Positions 14,757 through 20,706 of a stretch of DNA of 20,706 bases are shown here, piece by piece. Numbering within the stretch: the first letter of the stretch is position 1; every line of letters starts with the position of its first letter. Origin of the DNA: an uncultured Thermoguttaceae bacterium (GTDB lineage Bacteria > Planctomycetota > Planctomycetia > Pirellulales > Thermoguttaceae); assembly GCA_934725735.1 (NCBI GenBank), contig CAKVCP010000030.1, positions 1-20,706 on the forward strand. The letters are read 5' to 3'. The notes under the pieces were generated by a model. The model ran no database searches and had not been told where the DNA came from. It saw only the letters and a list, made by a program, of their open reading frames with translations. A program made the translations under genes and the position numbers.

Positions 14757-15836
14757 ATGACGACGGAACGACCCGAGGAACAGCGTCAGGGCGAGGCGGG
14801 CGTCGCCAAGCTTACTGCGCAGAATCAACGGCAGAATCTCGGCGCGTTGTTGCAGGAATTCGGCCAGACTCGCGCGGCTTTGGAGAACGAACTCGCCAAA
14901 GTCGTCGTCGGGCAGAAAGACGCGATTCGCCAGATTTTCGCGGCGATCTTTACGCGCGGGCACTGCCTTTTGGAGGGCGTTCCGGGGCTCGCGAAGACCC
15001 TCACCGTCTCGACGATCGCGAAGATCCTCGACGTCAATTTTCGCCGCATCCAGTTCACGCCGGATCTTACCCCTTCGGATATCACGGGAGCTAATATCCT
15101 TGAGGAGGACGCGCAGGGGAAGAGAAGTTTTCGTTTTGTTGAGGGGCCAGTCTTCACAAATATTCTCCTTGCGGACGAAATCAACCGAACCCCGCCGAAG
15201 ACGCAATCCGCGCTCCTTCAAGCGATGCAGGAGCGTGAAATTACCGTCGGCGGAACGACGTACAAACTCCCCGATCCATTCCTCGTGATTGCGACGCAAA
15301 ACCCGATCGATCAAGAAGGAACGTACCCGTTGCCGGAAGCGCAGCTTGACCGTTTCATGCTCAACGTCAAGATCGACTATCCGACGCTTGAGGAAGAAGA
15401 GCGGATTCTGACCGCGACGACGCGCGGAGAAATCGCGGTTCCGAAAAAGCTTCTTAACGCGAGAATTCTGCTAGGGATGCAGCGTCTCGTGCAGAGCGTT
15501 GCGGCGAGTCAGTACGCGATCCAATACGCGACGCGTCTTGTGAGAGCGACGCGTCCCGACGACGACTCCGCGCCCGACTTTGTTCGCGATCTGGTCGACT
15601 TTGGCGCAGGGCCGCGCGCGGGCCAATTCCTCATCAACGCGGGCAAGGCGTTCGCCGCGATGGACGGACGATTCGCCGTCTCCGTCGACGATATCAAAGC
15701 CGCCGCCGTACCTGTCTTGAGAAAACGCGTCGGCGCCAATTTCCAAGCGCAAGCCGAAGGAATGAACTCCGATAAAATCATCCTAAAACTCCTCGAGACC
15801 GTGCCCGAACCAAAGATCGAAAAGTTCGTCAAATGA
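14757..15836 (+). CDS. MoxR-family AAA+ ATPase
   Basis: MoxR ATPases are hexameric AAA+ chaperone-like proteins that help mature or activate partner complexes, often together with DUF58 and von Willebrand factor A proteins. Visible motifs are Walker A GVPGLAKT (74-81), the insert loop FTPDLTPSDITG, Walker B ILLADEINR (136-144), SALLQAMQE, the sensor region ATQNPIDQEGTYPLPEAQLDRF (179-200) and a C-terminal lid about 270-340. The length of 359 residues is slightly above the usual 310-340 because of a Gln/Glu-rich N-terminal extension (1-45). It is cotranscribed, by spacing, with the OleB-like gene. Unusually, no DUF58 gene follows: the next gene is a converging AT-rich DUF262 gene after a shared terminator. 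The partner must be encoded elsewhere or has been lost. Confidence 0.93.
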   Translation: MTTERPEEQRQGEAGVAKLTAQNQRQNLGALLQEFGQTRAALENELAKVVVGQKDAIRQIFAAIFTRGHCLLEGVPGLAKTLTVSTIAKILDVNFRRIQFTPDLTPSDITGANILEEDAQGKRSFRFVEGPVFTNILLADEINRTPPKTQSALLQAMQEREITVGGTTYKLPDPFLVIATQNPIDQEGTYPLPEAQLDRFMLNVKIDYPTLEEEERILTATTRGEIAVPKKLLNARILLGMQRLVQSVAASQYAIQYATRLVRATRPDDDSAPDFVRDLVDFGAGPRAGQFLINAGKAFAAMDGRFAVSVDDIKAAAVPVLRKRVGANFQAQAEGMNSDKIILKLLETVPEPKIEKFVK

Positions 15837-15847
15837 CCAAAGAAAAT

Positions 15848-15872
15848 AGGGCTCCGTTATGGAGCCCTTTTT
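15848..15872. terminator. Bidirectional terminator between moxR and the DUF262 gene
   Basis: AGGGCTCC (15848-15855) pairs perfectly with GGAGCCCT (15861-15868) around a 5-nt loop. Five T follow on the plus strand (15868-15872) and a TATTTTC run follows on the minus strand, so it can stop both converging transcripts. Confidence 0.88.
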
Positions 15873-15880
15873 CGTTCGCT

Positions 15881-18439
15881 TCAGTCCGACAGCTCTTTCA
15901 AATAGGGGATGAAAACGTCGTATAATTTCTTTGTCCACTTAGCATGGAATTGCGCTGTGGATTCCCACGTGCCTTGATCGAGAATAGACTTCGTTTCCGA
16001 CTCTTTTCTAATCGTCGATCGACAAGAGTGATCGTTTCGATTCCAGATGAGCGCTGAACCAAGCTGAGCTTCGATTGTATCCTTGTGTTGATACAAATAA
16101 TCGAAGCGTTTTTTATTAACTTTTTTGATTGAACTCGAAAGATTCAGTTCTACGCCGGCAGATCCTTGACGACTGATGGTGCAGGAAACCCTGACGTAAG
16201 AGATCTCAGTTCGGTCTTCAATAAAGTTCTGATCTGATAGCGTTGCATAGGCAAAGCATTTTCTTTCATTCGATTCTTTGATACGCGGAATAGCGAGTCC
16301 CCAGTATTGTTCAAAGAGTTCGCCGTCGGGATTAACTACTGATTTTCGAGTAGGAGCGTCGTGAAGATAGAAAACGAGCTCGTCTTCGCTGATTCCATAT
16401 ATTTCAAAGAGCCTTTTTAGAATCGCGATTTTTTTCTCTGTCGTAGAGTGAGTATTGAAATAAATATTGGAATCAATCTTCCGCGGATCAACCCAAGCCT
16501 TTTTTTCACAGGACGTCATGAAGCGATTAGAGAGAAGGGGCTCAGTTGTGTTCATCAATTGAAGAATCGGCGCGGGATTTTCTCCATAGAGGAGTCGTAT
16601 GACTCCGACGATAACTTCTTTCCAGTTACTGACGGAGTACTCGACGTCTTTGTACTTGTAACGAATGGCGTGTACTCCAGAAAAATCAGCCGCATTGGCA
16701 AGGGTGCAGGTCTCGTAGTCTTTTACGTGTGGTTCGTATCCTGTTTCCGGGCGTTTCCAGATTTTTAACGCTAACTCCTGTAGCTTGAGATCTCTTTCTT
16801 CAAGTTCTTCCTCTCCCCATTTTTCACATTGGGCAACATATTTGTTTAGATGGAAACCGCTTTGCAAAAAACCATGTTCACATGTTTTCTTAAACCTAAA
16901 TTCTTTGTTGCTGTATTCCTGGTTATAAGCAGTCCAGGTTAAGTTAGCGACTCTATGAAGCCAGGTTTCATGTATTTCTTCCGCATTATCTCCCAAATCG
17001 TTTCTCCATGAGGAAGAAAGAGTCTGCGGCATAATATGTTCGAGCGATATTTCTCCATCGTCTAATTTTTCATAAACGTCAATGGTTTCGTTACTTCCAA
17101 ACGTTTCAAGTTTTTCAAAGAGATAGGTTCTATCCTTGGACGCTAATATTTTATAGACGTCGTTTTGGGAAAAGGCGTCAAGAAATTCCTCGTCTGATGG
17201 AAACATTAAGGCCGCGCCTTTTCTTGAAAGAAGAATGTATTTATATTTTTCAAGATAATTATCTGTTCCATCTTTATCCAAGTTTACTATTTCCCGCGCT
17301 AAAGTGGCAAAAAATTGATTAAGACCTGACGTGGAGCGTTTGCAAATGGATCGCCTAAACAGATATGTTTCGGACATTTGGAATATTTCTCGAATGTCCC
17401 CAAGAGATAAGACGCCCTCTTCGTAAAGTTTTAATACTTCCAAGAAGAATGGTCTAACGACGCGGCGATCCATCCAGTTCAAACGTTTAACGCATAGATC
17501 CAGATCCTTGTCTTTTTGGGTGATTCCTAGTAGATATTCGTAGCGTTTGGCATATGCAAGGAGATCGATAAGGAGTTCTTCTCCATGGGTTTTATAATCT
17601 GGAAATCGTTGTTTAAATTGGATGTAGACAGAATTGACGCTCGGGAGTCGGCCTGTTTTCAAGGTTAAATAGTCTCGAATAAACCATGACGTTCCGTTCC
17701 CACGATTATCTTGGCAACATTTCTCTATTTTACGCCAGTATTTTTCATAAAATTCTTGTTGCTTTTGAGGATCCGCCCCCATGAGGATGTAATTTCTGAT
17801 TTTGTCTCCTTCTGTAAGACCTAATCCCGTTGAATTAAGACTTTCGAAAATGAGTTGGGGATCGTCTTTCCCTTCTTCTAGCGAAATGTCGATGATTTCT
17901 AATTTTTCGATGGCGGCGACAAGCTCCCGAATAGAATATTTAGTCTTCTTTAGATAATCGCAAAATTTATTGTAATTCGTTGTAATGTTTGAGGAGGTAA
18001 TGAAATCACCATCGTTCTTGAATAGACGTTTTAGCGCAAGATCATCGTCATGAATGGGTTTAAGTTTGATACCGTCCATGGGATTAGGCACGTAAGAAAT
18101 AACAAGCCAACGTTGGCGGATTTTATTTTGCGTTGGCTCATCTAATTGGATTTCACCAGTTTGGGCCAAGTTGTAAATCGCCAAAAATAATAACGTAACT
18201 GTCGTTAAACGTTGTTGTCCATCAATAATGATCCTTGTAAGTCCGTCTGTTGAGCCGTTGATAGAGACGATACACCCAATGAAATGACTTTGTCTCTCCG
18301 AACCAATCAGGGATTCGACGTCATTAAGTAATTGGACGCAATTCTCCCATTTCCAATCGTAGTTGCGCTGGTATACAGGGATGAGGAAGCGTTCGTAGTT
18401 GTTCATGAAATGGGTTAGGTTAATTTGTTTTCCTTGCAT
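15881..18439 (-). CDS. DUF262-DUF1524-DUF4268 protein, GmrSD-like type IV restriction/antiphage candidate
   Basis: The 852-residue protein joins three domains. DUF262 (about 5-240) has IPVYQRNYDW (20-29) and DGQQR (73-77), the ParB-like nucleotide-binding motif of GmrS, plus FESLNSTGLGLTEGDKIRNY (199-218). DUF1524 (about 400-560) has the His-Me-finger nuclease motif HIMPQ (468-472), then His495 and Asn499 in HRVANLT. The C-terminal part (about 700-852) looks like DUF4268, with ELFEQYWG and VELNLSS...FDYLYQHKDTIEAQLG. The stretch 575-700 (NWKEVIVGVIRLLYGE, TEKKIAILKRLFEIYGI) is a further small domain I cannot name. GmrSD-type proteins use NTPs to cut modified phage DNA, and the nuclease residues appear intact. 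Base use is unlike its neighbours: one sampled line is about 37% GC. This suggests acquisition. The start has only AGGG at 9-12 nt. It is 48 nt downstream of the LUD gene on the same strand. Confidence 0.9.
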   Translation of the reverse strand: MQGKQINLTHFMNNYERFLIPVYQRNYDWKWENCVQLLNDVESLIGSERQSHFIGCIVSINGSTDGLTRIIIDGQQRLTTVTLLFLAIYNLAQTGEIQLDEPTQNKIRQRWLVISYVPNPMDGIKLKPIHDDDLALKRLFKNDGDFITSSNITTNYNKFCDYLKKTKYSIRELVAAIEKLEIIDISLEEGKDDPQLIFESLNSTGLGLTEGDKIRNYILMGADPQKQQEFYEKYWRKIEKCCQDNRGNGTSWFIRDYLTLKTGRLPSVNSVYIQFKQRFPDYKTHGEELLIDLLAYAKRYEYLLGITQKDKDLDLCVKRLNWMDRRVVRPFFLEVLKLYEEGVLSLGDIREIFQMSETYLFRRSICKRSTSGLNQFFATLAREIVNLDKDGTDNYLEKYKYILLSRKGAALMFPSDEEFLDAFSQNDVYKILASKDRTYLFEKLETFGSNETIDVYEKLDDGEISLEHIMPQTLSSSWRNDLGDNAEEIHETWLHRVANLTWTAYNQEYSNKEFRFKKTCEHGFLQSGFHLNKYVAQCEKWGEEELEERDLKLQELALKIWKRPETGYEPHVKDYETCTLANAADFSGVHAIRYKYKDVEYSVSNWKEVIVGVIRLLYGENPAPILQLMNTTEPLLSNRFMTSCEKKAWVDPRKIDSNIYFNTHSTTEKKIAILKRLFEIYGISEDELVFYLHDAPTRKSVVNPDGELFEQYWGLAIPRIKESNERKCFAYATLSDQNFIEDRTEISYVRVSCTISRQGSAGVELNLSSSIKKVNKKRFDYLYQHKDTIEAQLGSALIWNRNDHSCRSTIRKESETKSILDQGTWESTAQFHAKWTKKLYDVFIPYLKELSD

Positions 18440-18487
18440 AACGCCCTACTTTTCAAAAAATATAAAAGGATGTTGTAAAGATTGGCC

Positions 18488-19090
18488 TCAATATCCCAAA
18501 ACCTGATCGACGATCAGGACTTCGTATTTTGCTTTGAGCGGCGGTTCGTTGAGGATCACTGTCGCGCGGCAGATTCGTTGGGGGGAGCGGCACTGGAAGC
18601 ATTTTGCGCCGTGTTTCGCGCACGGGGTTTCTGAGCGGAGCCGGAGGGCGTTGAGGGGGGCGGCGATATTCTTCGCGCGCCACAACGCGCTGTTGAGATC
18701 CTTCGATATCTTGTTTTTGCCGACGACAAAGTAGACGCGTTCGTGACCATAAAGGATCTCCGCGACGCGGTTGCCGTTCCCGTCAATATTGACGATCTCG
18801 CCCGATGTCGCAATTGCGTTCGCCGACGAAACGTACACGACGGCGTTTCGCGCTTCCTTCAACACTTCCGTTCCCGTCTTTCCCTCGGGGATCCGCCAAT
18901 GCCACGAAACATGATTCTTGGCGCTAAGACGTTCGTATAAACCGAGCTTCTCCAACGTCATCGATCCGCCAAACGCGACGGTCGTGTTCTGAATCTGGTC
19001 GGCGAGATAATCGACGACTTCCTTTTCCGATGAAAAGACTTGCGCCCCGTACCCTTTGGCGCGGAGATTGCGAAGGAGCGTTTCGTACAT
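18488..19090 (-). CDS. LUD-domain protein (LutC/YkgG-like) with C-terminal cysteine motif
   Basis: LUD (DUF162) domains occur in LutB and LutC of lactate oxidation and in stand-alone proteins of unknown role. The 200-residue chain has the LUD fold from about 5 to 150, with the FGGSMTLEKLGL (40-51) and SSANAIATSGEIVNIDGNGNR (88-108) signatures, followed by GHERVYFVVGKNKI. The tail carries four cysteines spaced C157-x6-C164-x2-C167-x6-C174, as in a known subgroup, where they may bind metal or an iron-sulfur cluster. No lutA or lutB is nearby, so a lactate role is not supported here. AAGGAA lies about 8 nt before the ATG and a promoter lies about 50 nt further up. It has host-like GC content and precedes the DUF262 gene with no visible terminator between them. 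Confidence 0.87.
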   Translation of the reverse strand: MYETLLRNLRAKGYGAQVFSSEKEVVDYLADQIQNTTVAFGGSMTLEKLGLYERLSAKNHVSWHWRIPEGKTGTEVLKEARNAVVYVSSANAIATSGEIVNIDGNGNRVAEILYGHERVYFVVGKNKISKDLNSALWRAKNIAAPLNALRLRSETPCAKHGAKCFQCRSPQRICRATVILNEPPLKAKYEVLIVDQVLGY

Positions 19091-19143
19091 CGTGAAATTC
19101 CTTATCTTGAACGATTTAACGTCGTTTTTTTCTTTATGAAAAA

Positions 19144-19171
19144 ATTATAAACGAGTTTGCTCTAAAAACAA
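19144..19171 (-). promoter_or_regulatory. Promoter of the LUD gene
   Basis: On the minus strand, TTGTTT (19171-19166) and a perfect TATAAT (19149-19144) are separated by 16 nt. This gives a leader of about 45 nt. It could also drive the DUF262 gene by readthrough. Confidence 0.6.
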
Positions 19172-19211
19172 CGTCGCTTCCCTTTAGGTAGGACGTATCA
19201 GGTCTTTTAAT

Positions 19212-19241
19212 AAGGAGACGAATATGACGATGAATTCGTAA
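19212..19241 (+). other. Strong Shine-Dalgarno before a five-codon frame
   Basis: AAGGAG (19212-19217) lies 6 nt before the ATG at 19224, which opens ATG ACG ATG AAT TCG TAA. It looks like a translation start whose gene has been lost or shortened, or a chance match. Nothing longer follows in this frame. Confidence 0.3.
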
Positions 19242-19321
19242 CTCTTGCAATAGTCGTCGTTTGGAATTTTCGTCGAATTGAAAATTTTTATTTAACGGCG
19301 TGAAACGCGGAGAGACGCGCG

Positions 19322-20706
19322 TTAAAACCGGGGAGGGTGTGCGTTTGTGTTGGGAGCGGCGGAACGCGCGTCGAGGGTGACGATCAGACTGCGCACGTCC
19401 TTGGCCAACTGCTGGTCGTCTATCTTTTCCGCCGCGCGACGAAATTCGCTCGCCGCCGCTTCGCGCTTACCCTGTTTGAGGTAGAGCTTGCCGATCTCGA
19501 CGCGAGCGATCGGGTCGTCGGGACGCGAGTCGAGCGCCGCGCTGAACGCTTCGATCGCGTCTTCGTCGTCGCGCAGCGCCGCGTGCGCGCGACCAAGTTC
19601 GATACGCGCATCGCGAAACTCCGGGTCAAGCTCCAGCGCCGCGGAGAAACGCTCCCGCGCTCCTCCGTATTCCCCAAGCAGAAAGAGCACGCGCCCTAGA
19701 CGATAATTGATCCCCGCGTCGGCGCCCCCCGCGAGCGCCGCCTGACGATAGACTCGCGCCGCTTCCTCCCAGTATCCTTCCTTCTCGAGAGTCGCGGCCT
19801 CCGTGCAGAGCGTGACTTGACGCATGATCCCCGCGCGAAGCCATTCCTCCTTGGCGCGCTGCGCGAAGTTGTCGCTTGGTCGAGGGAAGGAGGGCGTCGC
19901 AACGCGCGCGGGGCGCTCCTGCGGGCGCGGCGTCGTTGGAGGCTCGGGCGCGGGCTCGGTAAGGCGCTCGGCGTCGACTATCGGCGTAGCGAATTCCGCG
20001 TCGGGGGCGTCTCCGAAGAGGCTCAGAAAGCCGGGACGTCCCGTTTCGCCCGTCGATCGGGCGTTCCACTGCGCGAGGCGTTCGGCGAGGTCGATCTGTT
20101 CTTCGTCGGGGGAGAGTTTGGCGGGGGCGACGGGTTCGTTGAGTGCGCCGTCGGCAGGGAGCGCGGCGAAGTCGAAAACGCGCTGTCCTTTCGCGTCGAT
20201 CGGGGCGGCGGAGACGGTTTCGGCGTCGGTCGCGTCGGGGAGAAGGAGGACGTCGCGTCCGTCGGCGGAGAGGGTGAGCTGGAGGATAACGCGCGCGAGA
20301 TCGGGGCGCGGCGCGTTTGGCGCGAGGAGCGCGTTGGAAAGAGGCGTCGGCTGCGCGTCGGGCGCGGCGTCGAAGAGGGGAAAAGCGGCGTCGGAATCGG
20401 CGGTGATTTCGGGCGCTTCGCGGATCGCGAGGAGTTCTGCGAAGACGAGAATCTTGCGTTCGACGACGTCTTCGGAGAGGAGCCCCGAGGCGAGGAACGC
20501 GAGACGTCGCGCGACGACGATCGCGTCGCTCGAAAGAATTGGGAGCCGCGCGCGCGGATCGACGGGGACGAGAAGTCCTTTGCGCAGCCATCGTCGAACG
20601 GTCGCGACGGGGACTCCGACGAGGGAGGCGACGGCGGCGGGCGTCGCGCCTTGACTCTTCTCGCGCGCGGCGCCTAACGGTTCGTCAAATTGTACGAGTC
20701 GCGCGA
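19322..20706 (-). CDS. MerR-type helix-turn-helix protein fused to TPR repeats (5' end outside the window)
   Basis: This frame is open from its stop at 19322 to the window edge, 460 residues, with no start codon that looks genuine inside the window; the ATG at 19825 is internal (residue 294). Counting from the edge, residues about 20-75 read as a MerR-like winged helix: TPAAVASLVGVPVATVRRWLRKGLLVP followed by a second helical part. Residues 100-290 are a low-complexity Ala/Pro/Asp linker, with a short ordered segment near 135-180 (VILQLTLSADGRDVLLLPDA). Residues about 298-430 hold roughly four TPR units, each with the Tyr/Ala/Leu and Asp-Pro pattern (GEYGGARERFSAALELDPE). MerR domains bind DNA; TPRs bind proteins. 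I infer a regulator or scaffold coupled to a partner protein. I recall similar fusions in planctomycetes but could not check. Confidence 0.85.
   Translation of the reverse strand, partial: ARLVQFDEPLGAAREKSQGATPAAVASLVGVPVATVRRWLRKGLLVPVDPRARLPILSSDAIVVARRLAFLASGLLSEDVVERKILVFAELLAIREAPEITADSDAAFPLFDAAPDAQPTPLSNALLAPNAPRPDLARVILQLTLSADGRDVLLLPDATDAETVSAAPIDAKGQRVFDFAALPADGALNEPVAPAKLSPDEEQIDLAERLAQWNARSTGETGRPGFLSLFGDAPDAEFATPIVDAERLTEPAPEPPTTPRPQERPARVATPSFPRPSDNFAQRAKEEWLRAGIMRQVTLCTEAATLEKEGYWEEAARVYRQAALAGGADAGINYRLGRVLFLLGEYGGARERFSAALELDPEFRDARIELGRAHAALRDDEDAIEAFSAALDSRPDDPIARVEIGKLYLKQGKREAAASEFRRAAEKIDDQQLAKDVRSLIVTLDARSAAPNTNAHPPRF

Noticed and set aside
19626..20591. 321-codon minus-strand frame extremely rich in Arg
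   Set aside because: It is an out-of-frame shadow of the MerR-TPR gene in GC-rich DNA and has no plausible protein character.
19817..20677. Long plus-strand open frame of 286 codons
   Set aside because: It is in the same triplet register as the minus-strand MerR-TPR gene and consists of antisense Gly/Glu/Arg codons. The minus frame shows recognisable domains.

Overview
The window reads as bacterial chromosome, most likely from a planctomycete. This is an inference from several weak signs. A SecA stops early in its helical scaffold domain. A MerR-type helix-turn-helix is fused to TPR repeats. An OleB-like hydrolase and a MoxR ATPase are present, and there is a secreted cysteine/proline-rich protein, a composition reported for planctomycete cell walls. 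No rRNA, tRNA, CRISPR array, transposase or integrase was recognised. Most genes are GC-rich (one sampled 60-nt line in argH is about 57% GC) with G/C-rich third codon positions, which creates many long antisense shadow frames.

Left part (1-5500, all plus strand): the 3' end of a short secA; purA, which ends in an exact 21-bp tandem duplication spanning the stop codon; a secreted ADP-ribosylglycohydrolase-family protein; then an AT-rich regulatory stretch with two palindromes and a near-consensus promoter. That promoter serves a 210-residue secreted protein with 31 cysteines and internal 17-residue repeats. Intrinsic terminators follow purA, the glycohydrolase and the Cys-rich gene.

Middle part (5500-15880): serC on the minus strand with its own terminator, then a long plus-strand run of tex, a fabH-like ketoacyl synthase, argH, an RluD-type pseudouridine synthase, an OleB/haloalkane-dehalogenase-like hydrolase and a moxR ATPase. 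The last four are closely spaced and could be cotranscribed. The tex leader carries a promoter followed within about 60 nt by a terminator-like hairpin, so it may encode a small RNA or an attenuator. It shares sequence words with the leader of the Cys-rich gene.

Right part (15880-20706, minus strand): an AT-rich gene (one sampled line about 37% GC) encodes an 852-residue DUF262-DUF1524-DUF4268 protein, a GmrSD-like type IV restriction/antiphage candidate that looks acquired. Upstream of it lie a LUD-domain (LutC-like) gene with a four-cysteine motif and a 5'-truncated MerR-TPR gene. The MerR-TPR gene has no start codon inside the window but an uninterrupted reading frame to the window edge.

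Most genes are core metabolism and information processing: purine, serine and arginine synthesis, ketoacyl-ACP synthesis, translocation and rRNA modification. The accessory interest lies in the Cys-rich secreted protein and its leader, the tex leader, the defence-type gene and the secreted glycohydrolase.
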